A DNA stretch of 64,000 bases, from assembly GCF_009467805.1 (NCBI RefSeq), contig NZ_WIAY01000001.1, forward strand, positions 686,982 to 750,981, in the 5' to 3' direction. Source of the DNA: Stenotrophomonas nematodicola (GTDB lineage Bacteria; Pseudomonadota; Gammaproteobacteria; Xanthomonadales; Xanthomonadaceae). Under the pieces are notes generated by a model, which worked only from the letters and a program-made list of their open reading frames with translations, had not been told where the DNA came from and did no database searches. The translations under genes were made by a program, and so were the position numbers. Positions 53,728 to 62,892 of this stretch are shown here, piece by piece (position 1 is the stretch's first letter; the number at the start of each line of letters is the position of its first letter).

Positions 53728-56700
53728 TCAAGCCTCCGTACTGATCAAGGACAGCTCCTGGGAGCCGATGTGGAAGTTGCTGCCGTTGGCCTCGGCCAAG
53801 GTGATCGGCCACAGGCCTGCAGCGCCGCTGAGCAGCACCCGATAGGCGAACGTCCCGGTCCCCGGCAAGCCATCGGTGAACGTGACGCTGCCGCCGAGGG
53901 ACGCCTCGTAGCTGTAGCGCCCCCACAGGTCGTCGTAGTGGACAGACGTCTGTCCGCCAACCGGCATCGACGTGAGGGTCTGCCATTCGCCGCCGTTGTA
54001 GCTGCGCTGCAGCGTCATGATCACGCTGTTGGCGACCACGCCTGGCGTACCCGAATCCAGGTAGCCGGAGTTGTAGTACGCCAGGCTGAAGACCACGGTC
54101 TTGGGCCCGCCACCGGTGCCAAACGGCGGCGACTCCACCGACGCGGTCGTAGAGACGGCCGTCGAGCGGTAGGCGTTGCGCCGGATGCCGGCCGAGAGGG
54201 AGCCGCCGAAGTAGCCGTTGCCCTTGTTGTCTACCCAGAACAGCCCGTTTGCCTTGCTGCAGGCCGCCACGTTCGAGCCCACGCCGATCCAGAACAGAAG
54301 ATCACCAGAGGTGCCGAATGGCTTGCCGTGCGCCAGCATGTAGCCACCCGACCGGGTGAGCCACCGCCCGCCTTCGTACGTGCTGCTGCCGGTATTGTTC
54401 GGGTCCACGATCCCGAAGACGTCGGCCACGAAGTCGATGCGGCCGATGGTGCCGTTGTTCACCGAGGTCATGCCGATGGCTTGGCCGTTGACGTTGAGCG
54501 CCCAGGTGTACGATGCCTGCAGCTGGCTCTGGCCGTTTTCCAGAGTCGTGGCGCGAACCTCCAAGGCCTGCGTGGCCGACGCGGTGCCGCCGACGGTTAC
54601 CTCGTCGCTCCACACCGTCGGAACTGCACCCAATTCCAGCTTCAGCCGTCGGAACGACGATACGGCGTCGGTGACCTCGCAGATGATGCCCACCAGCAGA
54701 CGGGTGGTGCCGGCAGGCACGTCGATCGTGCAGCTGTACCTGGTCCAGACACCCAGCTTGGTCGGGTCCGACATCGCCGTAACCGAACCGATCAGCCCGT
54801 CGCTGTTGTACGCGCTAAGCACCAACCGGGCATTGCCCTGCAGCCCGTTACGGAAGATCTCCCCGGACAGCGTGTGGCGCCCGGGCGTAATGGGGCCCGT
54901 GATGAACTGGTAGGAGGTGTCGTTGCTGGCGGTGGCGAGGATCGCCGCGAACGGTCCGAAGCTGGCGTCAGAGTACGCCCCACCACTCGCCGGAGTGGTC
55001 CACGATGCGAAGCCGCTGCGCCACGTCGGGTTGGCGATCATGTTGGGATTGGCAGCGGTGGACGCTTTCACCTGCGTGATAGCGGTGCTGTTCGCGCTGA
55101 CCGCGCCCTCGAGCTGCTGAACCTCGCTGCTGAGCAGCTGCAGCGCATCCGCAGACGCCTTCCCCGCCAACGCCGCATTGGTGTCGAGGAGACTCTGGCC
55201 CAGAGCGTTGTCGCGCCCCACGCTGGCCAGCTCAACGTTGTTCACCCGTGCGTTGCTGGCCTTGCCGTCCAGTGCCGCGCTGGTGGTATCCAGACGCTGC
55301 GCCAGCGCCTCGTCCACTTCCGCCAGCGCCCGAATCTCGCTGGCCACCTGCGCCGCGCTGGCCGCGGCGCCACCATCCCCGGGCAACTTGGCCACGACCG
55401 CATCGATGCGTCCCGCCTGCGCCGAGATGTCGGAGGCGTTCTGCGTGGACATGCTGATGGACGCCGCCAATGCGTCCCCCACCGAGGTGTAGTCACCGAT
55501 CGCCCGCCACGTGGCCGGATCCGTGCCCGGCTCAACGCCGGTGTTGTCCACCAGCGCCTGGTACAAGGTGCCGGCGTGACGCACGAAGTCGCCCTTCGGA
55601 TAGGTGCCGGCGGCTGTCCATTCGTCAGCCCCGACGATGTCCTCGAGGATGCCGTTCAGCGCGGCCACCTGGGTGTCGGTGTACTGGCGTGCGTCGCTCA
55701 CAGCCTTGTTGATGGCCGCCACGTCCCCGGCCAAGCGATCGATGATCTCCTGGCCGATGCGCTGGTTCGCCCGTTCGGCCTCTTCCCAGGTCTCCTGCAT
55801 CTGCTCGCCGAGGTTCCGCCCCAGCTGCCTGGAAACCACACGCATGCCGGTCGACAGCTCGCCGGCGGTGTTGCGCGAGCGGCAAGCGAAGGTCCAGGCG
55901 CCCGACGCCGGTACGACCGCCTCGAACGGCACCGTGTGGTAGCCGCCCTCGCCGATGGGCGTCATGGCCGTCCAGTCCGGCTGCGCCACCGTACCCGGCA
56001 GGTAGCGCACCTCCACGCCGGCGAAGTCGGGCGACTGGATGGACTCGGACAAGAACCCCCAGGTGTACATGCGGACACCCCCCGACATCTCGTCAACGTC
56101 GAAGAAGTCGACCAGCTGCGGCGGCACGTCGGCGCCGGCGGTGATGTAGGTCACCGAAGCCGAAACACCCACCTGCCCGTCCGGACTGAAGGGCCGCACC
56201 AACACCGTGTACTGGTCAGCGCGGCTGATGCGCCACGTGGCGGTCCGAGTGGCCGTCTGGGCCACTTCGGACAGCACCCCATCGCTCCCGGCCGCCAGGA
56301 TGACCACGTTGCCCACCGGGCCGCTGATGCCAAAGGTGACGGTCAGCTCGGTGAACACGGTGTCGCCCTGCACCACCTGCTGCTCGGTCACGGCCAGGCC
56401 GCTGGCGATGGGCCGGCTGATGATCGGGTTCGTGTTGGCCGGCGGGGTGTACTCGCCCGTGAGCACGTAGGTCCAGAACTCCGGCGGCTCCGGCACCACA
56501 GAGACCTTGGCGCCCTTGAGATCGCTCTCCGGCTCGATCGCGGTTACGCGCACCCGATAGCCCGGGGTCTGCTTGAAATCGTAGATCCAGATGGTGTCGT
56601 GGGCAGGATTTCCCGCAGCGGCACCGGGCAACGGGGCATCCGCCGGCCAGACCCCGGTCAGGCGCAGCGTGTCGCTGGTGCCGGTGAACGGCTGGACAGC

Positions 56701-58722
56701 GAACACCCGGTACACCCGCTCGCCCGGGATGCGCAGGCCGATCCATGCGTTGCTCCCGGTCGGGGCGGGAACCGGCTCGTCAAGCTGCAGGGTGACCACT
56801 CCACCTTCCACGCTCGCCGCAACCAGCCGGCCACCACAGCCCCATTGCGTCAGGTCGTGCTGCAGCGCAAGCACCGACAGACGGCGGTAGCTCAGGTGCT
56901 CGATGTCGGTGCTGTAGCTGATGTCCTTGTACTGGAACAGCGACTGCGCCAGGTGGTAGCGCGCCATGCGTGCGGCGTGCGCCTCGTTGGTGATGCCCTC
57001 GCCCTGCACCGTCGCGGGGTTGAGCATGGTGGTCACGCCCGGCGCGGCGACGCGCAGTGTTTTCGTGGTCCAGTCGGTGGCATCGTAGTAGCTGTACTCG
57101 ATCCCATCGGCGGCGTTGGCCAGGGTGTAGCCCACCTGGAACTGGCCTTTCTTGATCGTGGCCATGTTGACCACGCCAGACAGCGGCTGCTCGGCACCGG
57201 CCCATACGACCGACAGCCGGCCACCCGCCCAGCTGATCTGGCCGAAGCCAGCGAGTGCCACGGCGTTCAGCGCGTCGTCGTGGTTGCGCACGTCTTTGAG
57301 GTAGTGGGCGTAGCCATAGGCGTTGTCCTGACAGAACAGCATGAACGCCTTGAGCGCCTCGATGTCGATCTGAACATCGTCCAGTCCGATGCCCCCGATC
57401 AGCTTGCCGTCCTCATCGCGGAATCCACGGGCGTAGGCCAGGATCAGCGCGCCGCAGTTGTTGGTTTCCTGGGTGACCCAGCCGCCGGCCGTCCACACCG
57501 GTACCGGCACGCAGTGCGCCACGCAGCGGATCTCATCCGGCTGGCCGTTTAGTTGACCGGTCGCCTTGATGCGGATGCCGATGCGCGAGATCCCCGCGTA
57601 GTTGGCGGTGTCCCTCTGGATGCTGGTCAGCGTGGACCAGGTGAAGTCGCTGGTGGCGCCGCTGCCATCGGTGTTGCGGCCGGCAATGCGCACCCGCACG
57701 TCATACTGGCCCTCGTGCACGTCCAGCGAGTAGCTGCGGCGCTGCTGCTTCTGCGAGCGGCTGGTGATGGCGTAGGAGCCAAACGCCATCCAGTTGGTAG
57801 CGCCCACAACCCTGTACTGAACCTCGATGGTCTCCTGGTTGTCCTTGGGCTTTCCCTTGCTGGTGACGTCGAACAACATGAAGTCCACGTCCACCTTCAG
57901 GCGGATGGTGTTCGTGCTGCTCGTCCGCTGCACCCACGCGCTGGGAACACCCTTCTCCGCCTCCAGTGCACCACCGGTGATGGTGTCGGCATTGCTGTAC
58001 AGCGGGATGTCCTCGCTGGGCATGCCGGAGAAGCCGTTGTGCCAGACCGTCGCCCCCTCGTAGGAGGACAACAGCGCGTCGCCGTTGTGCAGCGCCTCCA
58101 CCCTGCCCACGTTGATCCCCGGCGTCAGAACGAACGCCATGTACTGGTCGTCCGCCTCGTACCACGTGTACGGGTTGCTGGCCACGTCAGGCGCGATGCG
58201 CAAGGGTCCACCGAGTAGCAGCGGCAACGGCTCGTAGGGGCGCGGCTGATTCCGAGCAGCACCAAGCGTGTAGACCGCGCTGGCGTCGCTTACGCTGGGC
58301 TTCGGGCGCTTCGGCCCCAGCACCTTGTTGATCAGCAAAGAGCCAACGGCGTAAACCGCCGCCTGTGCCAAACCCGCAACAGCGGCGCCGTACCCAGCCG
58401 CCAGAATCGCTGTACCCACGCCAGCCGTGAAGATGGTCAGCGCGACCAGCGCGACGATCATCAGCGCGGCCTTCTTCACCACACCGCGCACTTCGATCAC
58501 GGCTCCGCCCTTCGGTCGCACGCGATCCATCACCTCGTGCGGCACCAGAACGCCGTTGATTCGCACCTCCCACAGGTCGCCGTCGTAGTCCGGCACGGTG
58601 CGGGCAAGGAAAGCGCCCAGGCGCTCGCCCACCAGCAGCTCGGCGGCCACGGTGCGCTGCCCCTCCAGCGTCACCGGATGCGGGGTGACGATCAGTGGCG
58701 TGGTGGCGTTCATCAGACCCAT
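53728..58722 (-). CDS. Lambda J-like tail tip/host-specificity protein (with gpI-like N-terminus)
   Basis: A 1,664-residue tail tip protein. In order: a beta-grasp-like N-terminus (about 1-80), a hydrophobic stretch of about 50 residues (85-137, AALMIVALVALTIFTAG) resembling lambda gpI, a TipJ-type core (about 190-800), fibronectin-III-like repeats (about 800-1000), an Ala/Ser-rich helical region (about 1080-1220), a DUF1983-like block (about 1390-1470) and a C-terminal receptor-binding part. Such proteins close the tail tip and choose the host receptor. It ends the M-L-K-(I)J order and overlaps the K-like gene by 10 bases. Confidence 0.9.
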   Translation of the reverse strand: MGLMNATTPLIVTPHPVTLEGQRTVAAELLVGERLGAFLARTVPDYDGDLWEVRINGVLVPHEVMDRVRPKGGAVIEVRGVVKKAALMIVALVALTIFTAGVGTAILAAGYGAAVAGLAQAAVYAVGSLLINKVLGPKRPKPSVSDASAVYTLGAARNQPRPYEPLPLLLGGPLRIAPDVASNPYTWYEADDQYMAFVLTPGINVGRVEALHNGDALLSSYEGATVWHNGFSGMPSEDIPLYSNADTITGGALEAEKGVPSAWVQRTSSTNTIRLKVDVDFMLFDVTSKGKPKDNQETIEVQYRVVGATNWMAFGSYAITSRSQKQQRRSYSLDVHEGQYDVRVRIAGRNTDGSGATSDFTWSTLTSIQRDTANYAGISRIGIRIKATGQLNGQPDEIRCVAHCVPVPVWTAGGWVTQETNNCGALILAYARGFRDEDGKLIGGIGLDDVQIDIEALKAFMLFCQDNAYGYAHYLKDVRNHDDALNAVALAGFGQISWAGGRLSVVWAGAEQPLSGVVNMATIKKGQFQVGYTLANAADGIEYSYYDATDWTTKTLRVAAPGVTTMLNPATVQGEGITNEAHAARMARYHLAQSLFQYKDISYSTDIEHLSYRRLSVLALQHDLTQWGCGGRLVAASVEGGVVTLQLDEPVPAPTGSNAWIGLRIPGERVYRVFAVQPFTGTSDTLRLTGVWPADAPLPGAAAGNPAHDTIWIYDFKQTPGYRVRVTAIEPESDLKGAKVSVVPEPPEFWTYVLTGEYTPPANTNPIISRPIASGLAVTEQQVVQGDTVFTELTVTFGISGPVGNVVILAAGSDGVLSEVAQTATRTATWRISRADQYTVLVRPFSPDGQVGVSASVTYITAGADVPPQLVDFFDVDEMSGGVRMYTWGFLSESIQSPDFAGVEVRYLPGTVAQPDWTAMTPIGEGGYHTVPFEAVVPASGAWTFACRSRNTAGELSTGMRVVSRQLGRNLGEQMQETWEEAERANQRIGQEIIDRLAGDVAAINKAVSDARQYTDTQVAALNGILEDIVGADEWTAAGTYPKGDFVRHAGTLYQALVDNTGVEPGTDPATWRAIGDYTSVGDALAASISMSTQNASDISAQAGRIDAVVAKLPGDGGAAASAAQVASEIRALAEVDEALAQRLDTTSAALDGKASNARVNNVELASVGRDNALGQSLLDTNAALAGKASADALQLLSSEVQQLEGAVSANSTAITQVKASTAANPNMIANPTWRSGFASWTTPASGGAYSDASFGPFAAILATASNDTSYQFITGPITPGRHTLSGEIFRNGLQGNARLVLSAYNSDGLIGSVTAMSDPTKLGVWTRYSCTIDVPAGTTRLLVGIICEVTDAVSSFRRLKLELGAVPTVWSDEVTVGGTASATQALEVRATTLENGQSQLQASYTWALNVNGQAIGMTSVNNGTIGRIDFVADVFGIVDPNNTGSSTYEGGRWLTRSGGYMLAHGKPFGTSGDLLFWIGVGSNVAACSKANGLFWVDNKGNGYFGGSLSAGIRRNAYRSTAVSTTASVESPPFGTGGGPKTVVFSLAYYNSGYLDSGTPGVVANSVIMTLQRSYNGGEWQTLTSMPVGGQTSVHYDDLWGRYSYEASLGGSVTFTDGLPGTGTFAYRVLLSGAAGLWPITLAEANGSNFHIGSQELSLISTEA

Positions 58723-59105
58723 CGGTAATACCCCTCAATCCTCAAGCCGAAATCCGGCAAGTCACGAACGCGGTGCAGCACGCTGCAACCGTTTTTCTCG
58801 TTGGAGTGCAGCACCCAGCCTTCGTGGGCCAGATGGAAGTAGACGCCGGCATGGCCAGGACGCCTCATGCCGTGGTCGGTCATCAGCACCAGGTCGCCAT
58901 CGCTCGGCGCCGGCACCGCGGTGCCGTACGGTCTGGACAGCTCGCCAATCACCGCCTGCCCGGCCGCGCCACGCGGGCGGCCGCTGGGCAGCTGCACCGC
59001 TCGGCCGAACAGCTGCTGCTGGACCAGCACCACAAAATCGGCGCAGTCGCAGGCATCCTCGGAATACGGCACCCCCACCAACGCCTCAATCTCCGCCAAC
59101 CGCAT
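58713..59105 (-). CDS. Tail tip NlpC/P60-type peptidase (gpK-like)
   Basis: 130-residue NlpC/P60 cysteine peptidase domain: catalytic Cys21 in CDCADFVVLVQ, His85 in RPGHAGVYF, and a following polar residue site near WVLHS. In lambda-like tails the equivalent gpK is thought to cut peptidoglycan cross-links during injection. Lambda gpK also has an N-terminal JAMM domain, which is absent here, so this is the short form. Its start overlaps the stop of the L-like gene by one base. Confidence 0.88.
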   Translation of the reverse strand: MRLAEIEALVGVPYSEDACDCADFVVLVQQQLFGRAVQLPSGRPRGAAGQAVIGELSRPYGTAVPAPSDGDLVLMTDHGMRRPGHAGVYFHLAHEGWVLHSNEKNGCSVLHRVRDLPDFGLRIEGYYRWV

Positions 59106-59566
59106 CAGAAGATCCCCGGCAAGGTGAACGGGTTGGCGCGCAGACGCACGGCTTGCTGCCGCATCAGGTAGTCAACGCCGCACTGCGCCGTAGCGGTGGC
59201 GCCACTGACGACCACCTGGGTGACCGGCAAGTAGAAGTCCCTCTCGTACACGTTGGGCTGGGCACGATCGCTGACCATCAGCCGCGCCATCATCAGCTCG
59301 TTTGGGCCGAGCGACTCCAGGTCCTCGGAGATACCCCGGCCGACGTTGTCCAGCACGAGCTGCGCGCGCGGCGACTGGCCGCGTGTGTCGTCGGGCAACT
59401 TGAAACTGAAAGGCACGCCCAAGTAGACGACGCCCTGGCTGACCCAGTCCTGCGTATCGTTGACGATCCGAAGCGGACCAGGCAACGACGGCGCTGCGAC
59501 GGTCAGGAACAGGAGCGTTCCACTGGTGTCGGTGACGCGCTGCTTACGTTCCGTGAAGGTGCTCAT
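59105..59566 (-). CDS. Phage minor tail protein, DUF1833-like (gpL position)
   Basis: 153 residues, almost entirely beta-strand forming (LLFLTVAAPSLPGPLRIVND, then VVYLGVPFSFKLPDD). It matches the DUF1833 type of tail-tip proteins that occupies the gpL position in many siphophages. Lambda gpL carries an Fe-S cluster through conserved cysteines; here only one cysteine (in AQCGVDY) is present, so a cluster is unlikely. The start overlaps the upstream gene by four bases. Confidence 0.78.
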   Translation of the reverse strand: MSTFTERKQRVTDTSGTLLFLTVAAPSLPGPLRIVNDTQDWVSQGVVYLGVPFSFKLPDDTRGQSPRAQLVLDNVGRGISEDLESLGPNELMMARLMVSDRAQPNVYERDFYLPVTQVVVSGATATAQCGVDYLMRQQAVRLRANPFTLPGIF

Positions 59567-59919
59567 CGAATGTACTCCATGACCACCGCGCGGCGGCTGT
59601 CGTAGGCGCTGTCATCCACCGGACTGAGGTCGCCAACCTTTCCTTCCTCGAACCTCACGGTCAGAAGCTTCCCGTTTCGCGGGTTGCGCACCTCGAACCA
59701 TCCGATGCAGCGGATATCGTCCAGATACCAGTCGATAAATGAATCGGCCGCGTCGGAGTTGGCGAAGTAAAGGGTAGCGTTGAACTTGCACAGAACCTGA
59801 GTGTTCAGCAGTCGCTGCTTCGCGACTCCACGTTCCATTGGCGTACGCTCAACCGAGGCGGAAATACTCTCTGCCAACCCCTCCATCTGCATCAGGGTGC
59901 CTGCGGGTAGTGCGCTCAA
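59563..59919 (-). CDS. Phage minor tail protein (gpM position)
   Basis: 118 residues located between the tape measure and the L-like gene, the place of lambda gpM, which starts the tail tip complex. It contains a two-layer beta pattern (NTQVLCKFNATLYFANSDAA, then WFEVRNPRNGKLLTVRFEEG). I recognise it mainly by position and fold-like pattern. Overlaps both neighbours by four bases (ATGA), which implies coupled translation through the tip genes. Confidence 0.72.
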   Translation of the reverse strand: MSALPAGTLMQMEGLAESISASVERTPMERGVAKQRLLNTQVLCKFNATLYFANSDAADSFIDWYLDDIRCIGWFEVRNPRNGKLLTVRFEEGKVGDLSPVDDSAYDSRRAVVMEYIR

Positions 59920-62891
59920 GTGCTTTCCCTCCAGCCGTACCGAGCGACACCGGCTTGGCCGACCGCCCCACCATTGGCCACGTCGTCGGCAACGGCGCTG
60001 ATGACCAAGCGCAGCATTTGGTCGCCATCGGCTCCCTTGCCCATGCTGGCATCGTCCACCTTGGCAGGCGGACCGTTGTTCACGATCTCCACGCGCACGC
60101 GCCCTGCGCCGGTTCGGCCGGAGTCATACGCAGCCGTCTGCCGGCGGTTCAGCACGCGCTCGCCGGTCTGCAGGATCGCAGTGCGCTCATCCGATCGCAG
60201 ACCGAAGCCCCCGCCAGTGTGGAAGCGCGGCGCGTTGCCGAAGACCAGAGGGCCGACCGGCAGGTGCACACGGGTCCCACCGCCGTTGCCGACCTTGCCA
60301 CCCGTGTGGAACTTGCTAACGCTTACACCGGCGCCGGCGGCGGCGCCGCCTCCACCCCCGAAGATGCCCCCGCCGGACGTACTGAAGAGGGATTGGACCA
60401 CTCGTAAGGCGGCCTCCTGAGCAAGCATGCGGGCCACGCCGCTGACGAAGCTCTTCACCATGTCGTTGAACGCGTCCTTGAAACCTTTCGCACCAGTGGA
60501 TAGATCCGCCAGGAAGTCCCCGAAGGCGCCGGCGGTCGTGTCCTGCACCTTCTGCCTCCACACGTTCTGAGACTGAACCACCTGGGCAATCTGTTCGTCG
60601 AGCTCCCGCAAACCATCCAACGCGGCTACCTGCTGGGGAGATCCCTTTGTGTACGCAGACATCGCCTCAACCGCGGTGGCACGAAGCTCCCGCATATCGG
60701 CCAGCGCTTTGGCGCGTGCAGCGGCAAGCAGCCTCTCGCCCTCGCCGTAGCCCAGCATGCCGGCACTCACCTGCGCACCAACGCTACTCTCGGTGGATTT
60801 CAGGGTTGATGTGATCCGCTCCAGCGCCCCGCGTAGCTCTTCACTCTTTGCCTTTGCGACCAGGCGATCGATCAGGCTCGTCACCAACGCCTGGCCAGTG
60901 GCGTCCCCCTCCGCGCGCAGCCGTGCAAACAGTTCAGCGTACTGCGCCTCCAGCTGGGCGCGCTGGCTGGCGCCGGTGTTCCCGTCCAACTCCTGAAGCC
61001 GCGCAGTGACCTGAGCCAGCGAGGCTGCCAGCGTCTTTTCTGCCTTGGCCTGCTCCGTGGCCGCCGCGACGCCCAGCTCCCCACGATCCCGCTGCAACTT
61101 GACGATCTGCTCCTCCAGCCGCCGACGCCCTTCTGAGTCCTTGGTCGCGGCCTGCTCTGCACGGGCCTGGTCCAGCTGTAGGTCGATGGTCTTGAGCTGG
61201 AGCGCTGTTCGCTTGCTGAAGTAGCTTTCGATGGAGATGGCGTTCTCGGCGTACAGCTTGTCCAGCTCAGCCAGGGCACGACGCGCCGTATCGAGCAGCA
61301 GCTCGTTGGAACGCGCCATCGCCTTGGCAGCGCCACCGACAGCGCCCGCTGTCGATTCTGCCTGGGCGGCCACCGTCTCGTCGGCAATCTCCCCCGCCAG
61401 CTTCTCAATCTGCTTACCCCAGTCCTCGAGCTGCTGCTTAGCCTGATCCGCCTGCGCCTGCGCACGTTGGTAGTTGGTGGCCGCAGCCAACCCAGCGCCA
61501 TCGCCTCGGTCGCCGCCGCGAGCGTAGGGCGACATGGTGTCTTGCAGGCGAGCCATGCGCTCCGCAACAATCGCTTGGGCCGCCTTCAAGGTCTCTTGTG
61601 CCTGAGTGCGCTTCGCCCGCGCCTCGGCCAGAGCTTCACCCTTGCTGACCTTGGCCATCTCTGCGTTGAGACGTAGCGCTTCCGCGTGCGCCTCCGCTGC
61701 AGCTGTCGCCTGTTCGGTACGCTGGTAAAGGTAGTAGAGCGCAGTAGAGAGAGCTGTAATCGCTAGCGTGATGGGACCGCCCATCGTTGCGAAGGCGGCG
61801 CGCAGGCCAGCGGCGGATGCTGTCGCAGCCACCATGCCTGCGCGAAGGCTCGTCAGCCATACAATGAGAGCCTGCACTCCCGCGATGGCCAGAGGCACGG
61901 CTCGTGCCGCTAAGGCCGTGCCAACTGCCACCACAAGCACATCAATGTTTCGGGCAAGCAAGGCCGCCACTTCGATCAGAACACGCATTGCCCTCGCGCC
62001 ATCCTGGGCGATGAATTGCGCGAATGCGCCCACCAGCTCCAGTACCGAACGGGAGAGGTCTGCGAACGCCAGCTTCACTTCCGGTCCGGACAGGGACCGC
62101 ACCAGCTCGTTCAACCCTGAAGTTGCGGAAGCCAGGCCAGCCCCGCTGGATCCATCGAGAAGGTCGCGAAGCGCATTCCCAATTGCCGTGATCGCGCCCC
62201 CGAAGGTATCCCGAGCAGACGCGGCAGCACCCGCGTAGCTTTCAGACATCGCGTCCAGCACGATGGCTTGCGCTGCGCCAATGCGTCCGCTGGCCTCAAG
62301 GACTTTCATCTGCTCCCGTTGCTGCTCGGTGAACTTGAACCCCTGCTTGGTCAGCGCAGTGACGCCTTGAGACGGCTTGTCCAGCGCCTTGCCGACAGTC
62401 TCTGCGGACTGTTCTACGCTCTCGCCCAGCCGCACCGACTGATCGATGGCCGTCTGCAGCGCACGCGGGAAGACTTCACCGACAATTCCCGTGTACGACA
62501 GCAGGCGCGTCTGCGCGCGCACGATGTCGCCGGCCGCAAGCGTCGTGGTCGACGCCATGCTGCTGGCCATGTCCAGCAGCTGCTGCTGACTATAGCCAGC
62601 CTGCTGCCCGGTGGACTTCAGCACCGCCTGAAGCTGGGCCAGCTCGTCGGCGGCCTCGCGGGTCTCGGTAATGATGGAGGTGAAGACGCTCCCCACCGTG
62701 ACGCCAGCGAACAACCCTCCAATCAAGTTCCGAAGGTTCGTGAAGCCTTCGGTTACCCCGCTCAGGTCAACAGCTTTCGCGGCCTCGTTGCGGAACTTGG
62801 ACACCTCCTGACGCACCAACGCCAGACCCTGCTTGATGTCGTTAATGTCCGCCGAGATGCGAACGCGCAAGTTGGGGTCGTTGCCTGCCAT
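59916..62891 (-). CDS. Tail length tape measure protein
   Basis: 991 residues, mostly helical with heptad-like coiled coils (about 440-800) and hydrophobic segments (about 315-390). The N-terminus (LRVRISADINDIKQGLALVR) and the C-terminal lambda-type end (FNDMVKSFVSGVARMLAQEA, then a Gly-rich GGGIFGGGGGAAAG) are typical. Using about 0.15 nm per residue, as in lambda, the tail should be close to 150 nm. The start codon lies one base after the stop of the G-T frameshift product, as in lambda GT-H. Confidence 0.94.
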   Translation of the reverse strand: MAGNDPNLRVRISADINDIKQGLALVRQEVSKFRNEAAKAVDLSGVTEGFTNLRNLIGGLFAGVTVGSVFTSIITETREAADELAQLQAVLKSTGQQAGYSQQQLLDMASSMASTTTLAAGDIVRAQTRLLSYTGIVGEVFPRALQTAIDQSVRLGESVEQSAETVGKALDKPSQGVTALTKQGFKFTEQQREQMKVLEASGRIGAAQAIVLDAMSESYAGAAASARDTFGGAITAIGNALRDLLDGSSGAGLASATSGLNELVRSLSGPEVKLAFADLSRSVLELVGAFAQFIAQDGARAMRVLIEVAALLARNIDVLVVAVGTALAARAVPLAIAGVQALIVWLTSLRAGMVAATASAAGLRAAFATMGGPITLAITALSTALYYLYQRTEQATAAAEAHAEALRLNAEMAKVSKGEALAEARAKRTQAQETLKAAQAIVAERMARLQDTMSPYARGGDRGDGAGLAAATNYQRAQAQADQAKQQLEDWGKQIEKLAGEIADETVAAQAESTAGAVGGAAKAMARSNELLLDTARRALAELDKLYAENAISIESYFSKRTALQLKTIDLQLDQARAEQAATKDSEGRRRLEEQIVKLQRDRGELGVAAATEQAKAEKTLAASLAQVTARLQELDGNTGASQRAQLEAQYAELFARLRAEGDATGQALVTSLIDRLVAKAKSEELRGALERITSTLKSTESSVGAQVSAGMLGYGEGERLLAAARAKALADMRELRATAVEAMSAYTKGSPQQVAALDGLRELDEQIAQVVQSQNVWRQKVQDTTAGAFGDFLADLSTGAKGFKDAFNDMVKSFVSGVARMLAQEAALRVVQSLFSTSGGGIFGGGGGAAAGAGVSVSKFHTGGKVGNGGGTRVHLPVGPLVFGNAPRFHTGGGFGLRSDERTAILQTGERVLNRRQTAAYDSGRTGAGRVRVEIVNNGPPAKVDDASMGKGADGDQMLRLVISAVADDVANGGAVGQAGVARYGWREST

Positions 62892-62892
62892 A

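Noticed and set aside
53569..57552. A 1,327-codon open frame on the plus strand
   Set aside because: It is antisense to the J-like tip gene and the M/L-type modular signatures read clearly on the minus strand. Long antisense frames are expected at this G+C content.
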